Positions 1 through 11,000 of a stretch of 64,000 nucleotides of DNA are shown piece by piece. Every line of letters begins with the position of its first letter. Position 1 is the first letter of the stretch. The translations under genes and the position numbers were made by a program. Origin of the DNA: Eretmocerus hayati (lineage: Eukaryota > Arthropoda > Insecta > Hymenoptera > Aphelinidae); the NCBI GenBank assembly GCA_029851415.1, contig CM056741.1, positions 62,858,282 through 62,922,281 on the forward strand. The letters are read 5' to 3'. Below the pieces are notes generated by a model. The model did no database searches, was not told where the DNA came from, and worked only from the letters and a program-made list of their open reading frames with translations.

Positions 1-479
1 CTCTCTCTTCCCCTCGTATCTTTTGAGTCAAATTTCTATTGCACGAGACTTCAAAAATCTTGATCCAAGAACGGGCTTGATATTTTGTGGAAATTTCTTT
101 TATATTTTCCAGGTGAGTCACACAACCACGGTGGTCGGCCGATGAGAGTCTTCGTCGCCGTCTATTCGACAAGCTCTGCACGGGCTCATTGTAGGCCTCA
201 AGAGTATCGGGACGCCTACGCTCGAGCTACCGACCTCGAACTGCTGAGCAAAGTGTTCTGTTGCCCGTCGGAGGATGCTTCGAAAATATTCCAAAAATGT
301 TTTTTCCAGGTCCCAGGGAAGAAACAATTCCTGAACGTGGAGGCAGGCTGCTGAACTCGCACCAACTTTTTTTCAAGTTCAGAAAAAGTTTGCCAAAGTT
401 CAGAGGATGTTCCTTTTCCAAGTGCGGGATAGTCTCATTTTTTTGTCTATATAAACTTCTCCTGAACATCAAGTTCAGG
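1..479. other. unassigned sequence, left window edge
   Basis: I see no convincing gene or named repeat here. A splice-donor-like GTGAGT follows a CAG near 110-117 and short frames are open on both strands, but none carries a recognisable domain, and the paralogous region in the second half of the window does not reach this far. It may be part of the LINE-rich debris to its right. Confidence 0.3.
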
Positions 480-700
480 AAAACTTCATATAAACAAAAA
501 AATTTTTACGCGGGTGGAGAGTTGGATGGAAGCAGCCAAGGGGGTGGTCGTATCTAGGCGAAATTGAGGATTGGTATGCAGATGCATTCAGATGTTCTTG
601 ATGGAGAAGCCCGCTCGCACAGTGGGATGAAACATCGATTCTGGGCCATAAATCATATCCGCGCTTCGTTCTTCTACCCTCCACCACAAAGCACTGCAAC
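480..700 (+). mobile_element. LINE 3'-end fragment, plus orientation
   Basis: The stretch at about 560-690 resembles, in opposite orientation, the 3' end of the minus-strand LINE remnant next to it. Shared features are the tail after the last coding block, a GGATGAAACAT-like motif and a following 'GGCCATAAATCATATCCGCG' versus 'GGCTATAAATCGTATCCGCG' match. Two divergent LINE 3' ends therefore face each other. No reading frame is intact. Confidence 0.45.
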
Positions 701-1039
701 ATACTTGAGTAGAATCATCCTGGAATCTCAGGAGGGCATCAAATGTTGCCCTGTATGCGAGACGGGAGCACATTACTTCCCTGTGCCCCAGACCTGTGTT
801 CGGCAGAGATGGTGTCAAGAGTGTTCTCCAGATCTCGCAAGTCGTTTTGCACTCCCGAGGCTATTAATTCTCCTTCAAAGTGGTCTAGGAAGCATATATA
901 TCAACATAGTCCCAAGTCTGACCATGCTTGGGCACATGCAACCCATCACAAACGGGTAAATGGCTCAACATTCAATGCCTGTCCGAGAATTTAGGACGGT
1001 CTTGATAGAAATTGTTGCAGTGCGACGTGGTGGAGGATG

Positions 1040-2315
1040 AAAAAACGAAGAGAATTTCTTTTGAATAAAGTCAATCGGTCAAGAATTCGCGCGGATACGA
1101 TTTATAGCCCAAAATGCATGTTTCGTCCTACTGTGGCTCGCCACGCGTACGCTCTCACCTCCGCAAACACAGGAGGGGGAATGGATTTTCAGGTTGTTCT
1201 TCTTAATGCATCGACGTATTTTCGCCATATAGACCTGTTTCGCATTTGTGCTGTCCACTCCCTTCTGTTGCAGCCTACTCCCGCCAGGTCTTCCCATACC
1301 TTAACATTCCATCGTATCCGAGGTCGACCCGGTGATCTTGGAAGTTTGACATGACTTTCCATGACTTCGCCAGCCATACTACCCTCTGGTCACGTATCCC
1401 TGGCTACGTATCCCGCCCACCTGGCTCGTTGAATTTTGATCATTTGTACTATTCGCGGAGTCCAGTACAGTCTGTCGAGTTCACTGTTGTGTAGTCTCCT
1501 CCAGCGACCTGTTCTCGTGTCTAGTTTCATTCCGAAAATGCTGCTCAGGATTTTATTCTCGAAGGACGCGAGTTTGCACATCTGTCCCTTCGTTAGTCCC
1601 CATGTTTCGCACCCGTGTAAAACCACGGGCCAGACTAAGCTTTCGTACAAGGTGACCTTAGATTCGCGTGTCAATAGCTTATTTTGCAGTAGGTTTCAGA
1701 TGTCGTTGAAGCTCTTGGAATCCGCGTTGATTCTATTGGCGATTTCTTCGTTGATGTCGTTATTCTTGTTGATTATCGCACCAAGATCTTTGAAGTTTGT
1801 CACGGCTTCAAACGAGAAGTTTCCGGCTTGTAAAAATTCAGTGTCGTGTATGTCTGGGTTCTTGTCTGATTCCATGTATTTGGTTTTGTCTTCGCTAACT
1901 TCCAATCCGACCTCTTTCGCTCCCTCGATGATAATCTCAGCGTTATGTGTCACGGCTTCTTTACTATCCCCGATAACGTCCAAGTCGTCTGCGTATCCTA
2001 GAACCTGGATGAGCTGGCCGAACTCCGATCATTGGAAGACCTTTCGTACTTTGTACTAGTTGTCAGATAACATATTCCAGGATGAAGTTGAACAACGGAG
2101 GTGAAGTCGCGTCTCCCTGTTTCAGACCGTTCTCAATGATGAATGGCTCCGATAGGCTTCGCCCGACCCTTACTCTCCCTTTGATGCCTTCCAGTATAGC
2201 TTCTATCATTCCCACTAGATTACTCGGTATACCTAAAAATTTAAGCATGAAGTACATTTTGGATCTGTCGACAGAATCGTACGCCTTCTTAAAGTCGATG
2301 AATAAGTGGTACACT
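1040..2315 (-). pseudogene. 5'-truncated, frameshifted non-LTR (LINE) retrotransposon reverse transcriptase
   Basis: Read on the minus strand, the piece at 2323-2063 holds the RT core motif FIDFKKAYDSVDR and the block GLKQGDATSP. After a frameshift near 2060 the catalytic YADD box (YADDLDVIGDSKE) lies at about 2000-1960, followed by a thumb-like region to 1696. A third frame (1674-1390) has LYESLVWPVVLHGCETW, and a fourth (1377-1189) ends with GRPRIRW and a Trp/Arg-rich tail typical of LINE ORF2 C-termini. No endonuclease domain is present, so the element is 5' truncated. Its 5' junction lies at about 2315, because from 2316 on the sequence is collinear with 50664 onward. RTE-like or a related clade is my best guess, but clade assignment needs phylogeny. 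At least three frameshifts make it dead. Confidence 0.85.
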
Positions 2316-3200
2316 ACCATCAAGAAACTCTGCGTTTCTCGATCAATCTAACAACGCCATCTTGTGGATCTTTCAAAAATTTATAAATGAGTATTCGAGA
2401 CGTGTTCGGCTGTAACTCATTCCTTCCTTGCGTAAAACTGCGAGAATGTGAAGAAAACGGAGTCTCCGAAGTTCTTCATGCCCCTGGCGAGGATAAGTTT
2501 GACAAAAGTAACAGGTCCAAAACTTAGAAAAGGGTGGTTTTGTACAAATCGTCGTGATTTCAACCTTATTTTGAGTGAAATCGTATCAGCTCACCGTTTC
2601 AAGTAATTGTCAAACTAAGAATCCCCCATACATTTTTTCTGGAGAAACTCAGTGACTCCTCGTTTTCTCCACATCCTCGCAGTTTTCTCGCAAATACTCA
2701 GAAGAAATGAGTCATAGCAAAACATGCCACGAATATTTATTCATAGATTTTTGAACGATCTACAAGATGACGTAGTTAGACTAGTTGAGACTCAGGCTTT
2801 TGATGGCATTGAAGGAAATAGTAGAGAATTAGCAGAAAGCGCGAGGTTTTTTTGCAAAAAACTTGAGCTCTTTACATGATACTGCAATCCATTGAGTTTT
2901 GTGATTAATCTACCTACGTCAACTTGTACATCTTCAAAAAAATCTCTAAATACGTGTTCGTAATATTTTTTGCTATCGCCCGCCTCTTCTGATTATTTGC
3001 AAGAATACCGCGAAGAAGCGGAGAAAACGAGGAGTCACTGAATTTCTCCATTAGCAATGTATGCAGAATTCTTAGGTTGACAATCACTCGGAGGGCGAGC
3101 TGATACCATTTCGCTCAAAATCGGGTTGAATTCGTGACAATTCGGAAAAGAACACCCATTCTTCAGTTTTTGTTGTCATTTTTGATAAATTCATCCCCGC
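2316..3200. repeat. half of a hairpin repeat (other half lost next to the LINE)
   Basis: This segment is collinear with 50664-51560. There the repeat is a complete inverted repeat centred near 50915, whereas here the left arm is missing and LINE sequence takes its place. Shared blocks include 'CTCGCAGTTTTCTCGCAAAT' and its complement further right. It is non-coding. Confidence 0.65.
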
Positions 3201-4917
3201 CAGGGGCGCACCGAGCACCATTATGCAATTTCATAGGCACCCAAACCCCATAACACAGAGAGTTGGTTCTTGATACGCATCATGAATCAACTTTGAATTT
3301 AGGGTGCTACTCTAAAATGAGCTGTTTATACTTTGATGCAAATCCGTCTTCGGAATTTCGGCTGTATATGCATGTGAGTAGTAGTGGAATTCAAGACTCG
3401 AAAGTGAGCTGTATGAAGGGAAACGAAGTTAACGTTTTGAATCTCCAGATTGCAGTGTCAAAGGCAAATTATCATCTCAAATATTCCTAGCATAGTTGTT
3501 CACGAACAGAATATATCCTGGAATTATGCCGCGGAAATTATTAAAAGCCCATGAAACTTCGGCGAATTTAGTATACAAAGGATACTACTATCTGCAGAAC
3601 CATTGAGGATAGAATATCTTTCCTATCCATTCTTCAGGTTTCCAGGTACAGGTTCTCAACATTGTTTCAAAGGACTGATTATTACAAAGCAAATGTGATC
3701 TCGCAAGATTGGAGTTTATGCGAAAAAACTATTTAGCTAAATTGCTCCAGTTCTTCCATGACAGTTTGATTCTTCGATTTCATTATTCATTATTGATGCT
3801 CTCTCATCTAATGAGAAATCTGGGGGAAGATGAGTGTTCTTTTCTTGTGGAATTTCAACTTCGTTTAAGATATTCCAAAGATCTCGAATTTTTGTGAATT
3901 TTTGGATTAGAGTAAAAATGCCAACTGACGCAGGTCTGAAGTTTTAAAAACTCTCATAGCTAATGCTCAGAAAAAGCCTATTTAAATTCATCTCTGAGTC
4001 AATTTCTTTCATTGGAAAGTCGCGTGATAACCGCACTTTGAATTATGACCGTCGGCGCACAGCGAGGAATCAAAACAAAGTCTTGGTCGCTAGCAGCCAT
4101 CTAAAAGCATAATGGAATTTGCCTCAATTTCTCGCTGTGCGGCGTGACCTGAGTACGCTAGTAACCAGGAAATTACTTATACATTCATCAAAGTCTGCAC
4201 GTACGCTATTCGATTCACGAAAATTATTCAAATATCATTTTGAAACTTTGGAAAAAAATTATGTAATTATGTCATACAGTTAACTTGCTTTCTGTGCTCA
4301 ACAGGGCGAATGCATCGCTTTATCGCTCAAGCGTTGATTTCTGTCAGAAAATGAAACTTATTCAAGACCTACGGTCACGACGATCTGATGTATTATTTGA
4401 GCCTTATTCAATCATTTTTTTGCACATGATTGATATGAAAATCAAGTTGGAATTTTTTTCTAAAAGTGTTGACGTGCGATCAAATTTTATTGGAACAAAA
4501 GGGAGAGCTTTGTTATTGGAATATGATTCAAGCCCCAAAATGAGTATTGGAGAAATTATAAAACAAATCGTATTCAAGCCCACTCGCCGAATCATTTTAA
4601 CCGTTCTTCCACGCGACATTAGACAAGAACTATATTCTAAATGCGCGATTTCCTACCCAATCACTCATTCTATACAATGGATTTCTTTTCGTGCTCAACG
4701 AGTTTCTAAGGCTGCGGTTGGTTTGACGTCAAATAATTCTCACTTTTGAGTTAATTTTTGGTTGATCTTGAAATCCTTAAACAGTATCGAGAACGACACG
4801 CGTGTCAACCCCTCCTCACGTAGGAAATTACGCTAATATTGATTTGACTATAGATCGAGACGACTGATTATTGGCACAAGTGTGTGGAGTGATAAAAATT
4901 TTTACTGCTGTTGTACT
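3200..4917 (+). other. 5' flanking region of gene A
   Basis: Non-coding sequence is shared with 51560-54983. A frame of 154 codons at 4285-4749 lies directly upstream of the promoter, but the corresponding stretch in copy B has stops and indels, so I do not call it a gene. The only copy-A-specific insertion I can delimit is the short element at 4058-4139. Confidence 0.6.
4058..4139. mobile_element. 82-bp miniature inverted-repeat element
   Basis: The element begins CACAGCGAG and ends CTCGCTGTG and is flanked by the direct repeat CGGCG (4053-4057 and 4140-4144). Copy B has a single CGGCG (52455-52459) and no insert, which gives a clean empty site. The superfamily is not clear from so short an element. 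Confidence 0.75.
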
Positions 4918-4951
4918 TATAAATAAGGACACAGTCTCGCTCGTCTTCATT
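4918..4951 (+). promoter_or_regulatory. TATA-box promoter of gene A
   Basis: TATAAATA at 4918-4925 lies 60 bp upstream of the ATG. An initiator-like TTCATT sits about 28 bp further on (near 4946-4951), giving a predicted 5' UTR of about 30 nt. The same arrangement is kept at gene B (TATAAATA at 54984-54991, 59 bp before its ATG), which supports a real core promoter. Confidence 0.75.
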
Positions 4952-4977
4952 ATTGGGATTCCAGACCAACAAGTGAG

Positions 4978-5028
4978 ATGGCGTTCAAAATAACCATCCC
5001 TTCGTTTCTTGGCTACTTGTTGTTAGTG
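4978..5028 (+). CDS. gene A exon 1: signal peptide exon
   Basis: Seventeen codons, MAFKITIPSFLGYLLLV, form a short polar start and then a hydrophobic core, ending at the donor GTGAGT in phase 0. Cleavage probably falls at or just after the junction with exon 2. The gene B copy (55043-55093) differs by one silent change and one Gly-to-Ala change. A short exon carrying little but the signal peptide is common in genes for abundant secreted arthropod proteins. Confidence 0.88.
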
Positions 5029-8000
5029 GTGAGTACGAACTATCATTCGCAATATGAGGGATCATTTACTTGTTCATCAAAAATTTGAACCGATTTGTAA
5101 TGATTACAGCCTCGCGAATTGATTTATGCATACAAAATACTGTTTAATCAAGATAGTTATTCTCTTCTTATCCAAGAGGAATGAAAATAGTTCATCTCGC
5201 GACAAAAAAATGAGAACTATTATTCATCATTCGAACCAGAAAATGTCGCTTTTGAACGCAGTTTTGGGGTTCTCGCGATGCAAAATCATTGCCCTGTGCT
5301 CTTCAGACTCATTTTGAGCTCGGAGAATTCCATTCCCAAGCCAAATTTCCCTCGCTCCGCTCGGGGAATAAAGTGAACTGGTGCTCGAAGTGAGCGTAAG
5401 CGCCCAGAGCATTAATGTACTATTTTACTTCCGAGTAATACGTTCCGTCGAAATCATCGCAAGGATGATAGAATAGTATATTTCGGTCCAAGTTGCACTT
5501 GAGGGGCAAAGGTACCCTGGCACCGAAATTGTGAGCTGTGGAAAATCCAAAAAGACAGATCGATGCACCGAAAATTCTACTTCCCGAATCCGCAGCCGGA
5601 AAAACTCTACCTTTTCTCATTTTCTTTGAATTATCAAAAAACTAGCTCATTTCACCCATTCTGGTGCGCCTTAACCCTTGATCGTAGCGACACACTCTTG
5701 GTCTCAAAAAATTCTACTCGGCCCAGCAAAAATTCTACCACCTCGGTTTTTCACAATTTTCGATTGGATTTTTCGTGATCAGTTGAAATATTTTCCAATC
5801 CCAAGCCCTGGTGTGAACGTGCTACATTAGGCCACGTTCTTTTATTTAATTACTGCTAATCACGGAAAACCCAATAGAACATTTGGAAAAATTAGGTGGT
5901 AGAATTTTTGTTGGGCTGAGTAGAATTTTTTGAGACCAAGAGTGTGTCGCTACGATCAAGGGTTAAGGCGCACCAGAATAGGTGAAATGAGCTAGTTTTT
6001 TGATAATTCAAAGAAAATGAAAAAAGGTAGAGTTTCTCCGGCTGCTGATTCGGGAAGTAGAATTTTCGGTGCATCGATTTGTCTTTTTGGATTTTCCACA
6101 GCTCACAATTTCGGTGCCAGGGTACCTTTGCCCACTTGAGGGTCGAGATAATCGTGTGGAAGCGAGAAACCTCATGAGCGAAAGGTGCGAAAGGTGTTTT
6201 TTTTTCGATTTGGAAGGCAACTAAGTATAGGAAAATTACAGAAATAGGTCTTACCCTCGCACATTACACTGGTTCTCAATGAAACGTGATCAAAAGTCGA
6301 CAAACTGTGCGCAAAGTACATTCTTTGACACAGTGTATCAAAGATGGTAAATAGGTTTCATGCGAGGCCGTTTTATGCTACGAGATCACATCACGAATAT
6401 TTGTTGACTAGACTTGAGATCTTGAGTCAACATGCCGTCATCTTCACGTCTGCTTTCTGAGTCTCACGGCAAATACTTTTTCTCTTTTAGTAATGCTTTG
6501 AAAACAAAATATTCAATTCACCAATCGCGTTCATGAAATCTCCAGGATATTGGACTGAAATAAACGATGAAAAATTTTCTTCTGAACAAACTTAAGATAT
6601 TCAACTCAATAGTTATTGAAACTGAGGTAAGTCTACCCAACTTGCCTCTGTACCCAACTTGTCCCCATATGCCGATCTCAGAAATAGACACTCGTTGACC
6701 TTCCCGCAATTTTTTTTTTTTTACGTTTGTTATGTTAAAATATGAGAAAGTACGTAGTTTTCAACGACCCCGGATCATTTCTGCGTTCTCCAGAAAATAT
6801 AAAGTGAGTTTTCCATTTTTAGTGTTTGCACGGCTAAGAAATCACCGAGGAAATCGCGTTCACTAGAACCGGTGCCAATTTATTTTTATTCGACCAATCT
6901 TGACGTACCTTAGCGCATTCGATTTTTTGTTTTAAGACCTTCAATAGCCTTTCTTCAGAATTGCAAAACTCTGATTTGGAGCAATTTTATGTACAAAACA
7001 CGAAGATGGTTTGAGAATCAAGAAGGCCGACATCGGAGTGTACCCAACATGCCCCCATATGGTTATCTCGGGAAGGCGTGCAGTATGGCTTTCTCTATCA
7101 CTCAGAACGTGTTTATCACGTCAAAATAGGTCAGAAATTGTGTTTTGGGCCAGCCAAAAGCTACAAATGTCGCTGCACGGTGATGAAAATGGATCAAAGC
7201 GATTTTATGCCCTTTATCGCCGATTTACATTGTTTTAAATGATAGGGGCAAGTTGGGTACACACTTTTGTGAACTCTCAGAAATCACTTTTTGGGAGAAT
7301 CAGAACAGTTTGGTTCTACGTGATGCAAATTGGATATAATTTAATGAAAGTCTTGAAACAAGCTCTGAAATGAGTTAAGGTACGTGGGAAAATATTGAGA
7401 TGGGCCAGAGTTATTGAGAAAATGGCTAAATAGGGGCAAGTCGGGTATACTTACTTTGGTTGAAGAATTCTCTCGATAATTTAAAATTATTATAGTCCTA
7501 GATGTCGTTCGCGTCCTGTAAGAACGTAACCCTAATTAATATGACTTGAGTTGAAAGAATAGGTCTGGGATTTGTTCATATCGCGGATATCCGCGCATAT
7601 TTGGAGTTACACTGGATTCGAGACATTCGATCTTTATATACAATTTTTTTACCTGGCGGATATTCGGTTAGTATCCGAATAATTTGCGGATAATTCCAGC
7701 ACTATGAAAGACTATGTTTCACTTGAGTGCACCCAGAAAGAAGTCGAAGAGAACATTCTTCTAGTTTCACAATTTTTTAGTGATACCAAAACCCAGGCTT
7801 TCTTTTTCATTGTCACTCTTAATTTTCATAATTCGTTTACAGACAATTTTGGTCATCCGCACAAAATATTCCTGGATGTTATCAGCTCGCCAAGCAATAA
7901 TGACAGTCCAAAATTTTAACTACGAGAAAAGTTCGATTCGTGCACTCGGACTTGATTTCATAACTTGCTCAAATCTATACGTATGAGTCACAAAATTAGG

Positions 8001-11000
8001 ATTAGTTTCCATAGGTGATACGAAAAAAACGCAATGAAAATATTGGATCCATTCCCATTCCCAAACCTTTGAGTGAAGGAAATAAATCATACGGGAGCCT
8101 AAATCATACCAAAGTATCGTCCCTTTACCGTCAACTCAGTAGCTTGCAGGAAATTTTTTTTTCTTACATTTATTAGATGTATTTGGATTTTAATCGCAAA
8201 TTCAATTTCAATTTACGTAGCTGCAAGGCTTCTACATCCAAATTTTTTATTCAAAACTCTTCGTGATGTATGTGTAATTAGTTGATAACACGATCCTCAT
8301 GAATAACAAAAGATCAAACCTCACACCTCATCGCGATTGTGCTGCTCCACTGTTCATAATCGATGAGGCGGAAGTGGATATTCTGTGGAATTTCTCTTCT
8401 TGCGCAATTCTTATTGAATCATAGAAATAGCTCATCTTTGAAACTGATAGTACGTGATTTTCACATTATTGCGAGTGATTAATTAGCTTTTAGAAAATAA
8501 CCAGGTATGATGGAAGAGAAAATATGGAGATCAATGACATTGCTGTCAGCTTTGGTCTCGGTTTTACCTTGACTAAACAGCATACGCGTTGAGCATTAGT
8601 CACAGAAGTCTATGCACAACCTTGTGTTGAACTCCCTACAAATTTCGTGTGGATTTTTTCACATATCTTCTCGTATCGTCACACGTATCTTCACATATCG
8701 TCTTCAGCGAACTTTCGAATTGATGGTGTAATTTGGATCGTAATCACTCGTTGTATTTCCTCGACAAAATAAAATAATAAAATGATAAAATGAAGAATAA
8801 GAATATAGACCTTAAGTACTTCGCCCTCTCGTGTCTGGAAAATTCATTTTTCTTCTTTCACATTTTGGCCATATCTTTCTGCTTCTATGCAGATTTGACC
8901 TCAGCCATAATACCAGGAGATATAGATCAAATGCAACTGGTTGAAAGTTGGGAGGATTTCTGTGCTCGGGTGTTCGAAACATTTCCACGAACTTCTAAAG
9001 ATAGTTGTCATCGTGGGCCGTTTTCAAGAGAATTAAAGGTCAATCCATCGATATCCGCACTAGATCATACTAACTAGGTTCATTGGTGACAGACGAAAAA
9101 TACAAAAATAATTCTTCCTGATGTAAACCAAAATTGCCATATCATAGGATCATAGGTGACAGGAGGGATCAAAACATCTGGATCACAGATTCGGCTGAGA
9201 CTGTGGAAATAGTCTTCTTTCAGCATAAAAAGATGAAATGAAAGCCAAACGAGAAGCCAAAGTTACAGACCCTAGCGCTCAAGCATTTCCGAGCTACATC
9301 AACCAAGGACATTGGCATTGCAGGTATACCTACCTGCACGTATAATTTTCAAAATGGGCCCATGTGGACAACGCTATTATCCAAAGATGTGACTCAAAAG
9401 TGCTTGAGTGTTAGGGTCTATAATTTTAGATATCGCTTTCTTGTGCTGACAGAAGACTATTCCTGCAGTTTTAGCCTAATCCGTGATACGGACGTGATGA
9501 ACTCTCATGGGTTAATAAGAATATTTCTGTGCTAATAAGAATATTTCGCGAAACTGAAACTTCTTTCTCTCGTTATGATGCTCCGGATGAGCTCACATTG
9601 ACAAAGCACGAATACCCTTATCTAGATATTTGCATTTATCTTGGAGGATCTGTGGAATCAAAATCGGCTGTATAAAATTTTATCCATCTTGCAGGTACAT
9701 GGCTCTAATGGAACACATCACCATCATGGGTTGAATTTATTCGGGGTGAGCATATCAATGATTTGAAATGTTTTATGGTTTTGAACATTGTTGTTGATTG
9801 GCACGCATAAAGACCATGACTAACAACAAATGTAGGTAGAACCGTAGCCTAAAAAGCAGATCCGCGCATTATGTAGAATTTAGGGTGCGGAGCTGGCCAA
9901 ATCATTCGAGATCACCGTGATCTCCGGGCATATGGAGTCTCAAGAAAGCTACTCAGCTTTTAAAAACAGCGGTGGTGAAATTTCCAATAAGAATAAGCGC
10001 ATACGTATTCTGAGGACCTTCTGGTTCCTGTATAAGTCAAAAATACAATCCATTTACAATCGATCATTCCATTTTTCGAGTTCACTTAATATTTTATAAT
10101 GGCATTTTACAACTGTCAGCAGCTATATTTTTCGATATTCTATCTCTAGTGAAGTGAATCTACCTCCAACTCACCTTGATCTTATACATCTTCACTTCAG
10201 ACAACAAGGATCAAGTCTTGGCACTCGTTGGCACCGACCAACATTTGGCAACAATTTGTTATCCGGAATGCTCTTTTCATTTCAAAATAGTCGTATGTCT
10301 TTGAAGCGGTAAATCAGGCCCTTGTATAGTACGACAGCAAGAAAAGTACTCTTGGTGATTTGGAGTAGATATAATTTTCATTTGATGTACATACAATTTC
10401 CATTAGATGTTTCAAAGATGTACTCTATAGTCGCGATGTGCTATTTAGTCTAGGCTACCTTAAAACCCTTTTCTTTTGTCTATTCAAGTCCTTCGTGATC
10501 TTTCTGGGAATTGGAATAACTTTTGAAGAAGGCTATCATAAATTTTCTGATATCAATTGATTATCAGATGCATGAGATGAATGTCGTGAATCTCAACGAG
10601 TTAGATACAAGAAAATCACTGCATGACCAACAGTTTTCATAATTTATCACCGTAGGGTAATGTATGCACATTGCCAGTGTCCTGAGTTCGGACGAAACGA
10701 TTTTTCAATCGAGCCAAAGAGCACCTAATTGCACGCGCGATATGTCATCGATAACTGAATGTGGTAATCAGTTAGCTGAAAATGCAACTCAATTGATTGC
10801 CCAAGTTTCTCTTATCTCCATATAAGAGTTATGAATATAATATCATTGTGTATTTCTCTTTTCAGCTTTTCCAGCCCCCGTCATTAGGCTTAAAGGTAAG
10901 TATTCTTCGTCGAACCATGTTTCGTGGAACTTCGAAATAAAATGAGCTTCCTCGTTCTCTCTTGCATTGAAGGCGAACTTGCAGAAACAACTCGATCGAT

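Larger units (their letters stand above)
5029..9694 (+). other. gene A intron 1
   Basis: This 4.7-kb intron holds a hairpin element (5504-6133), a TIR element (6622-7458) and a Harbinger-like hairpin (about 9135-9500). The rest is collinear with 55094-61278 but shows no conserved symmetric exon. The empty counterpart of the gene B foldback is the single TA at 8269-8270. Confidence 0.7.

Noticed and set aside
4285..4749. 154-codon frame just upstream of the gene A promoter
   Set aside because: The paralogous stretch near 54380-54800 has stops and indels, there is no recognisable domain, and it lies within the 5' flank. Probably chance.
8790..9077. Frame conserved in both copies (also near 60414-60668)
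   Set aside because: The copies differ by an indel at the end, there is no symmetric phase-0 exon with splice sites in both, and the first possible exon frame has an early stop.
10195..10310. Possible exon starting after CTTCAG with a Gln-Gln-Gly-Ser-Ser-Leu-Gly reading, also at about 61775
   Set aside because: The reading is not phase 0, and copy A has a short insertion (about 10 bp) that breaks the frame relative to copy B.
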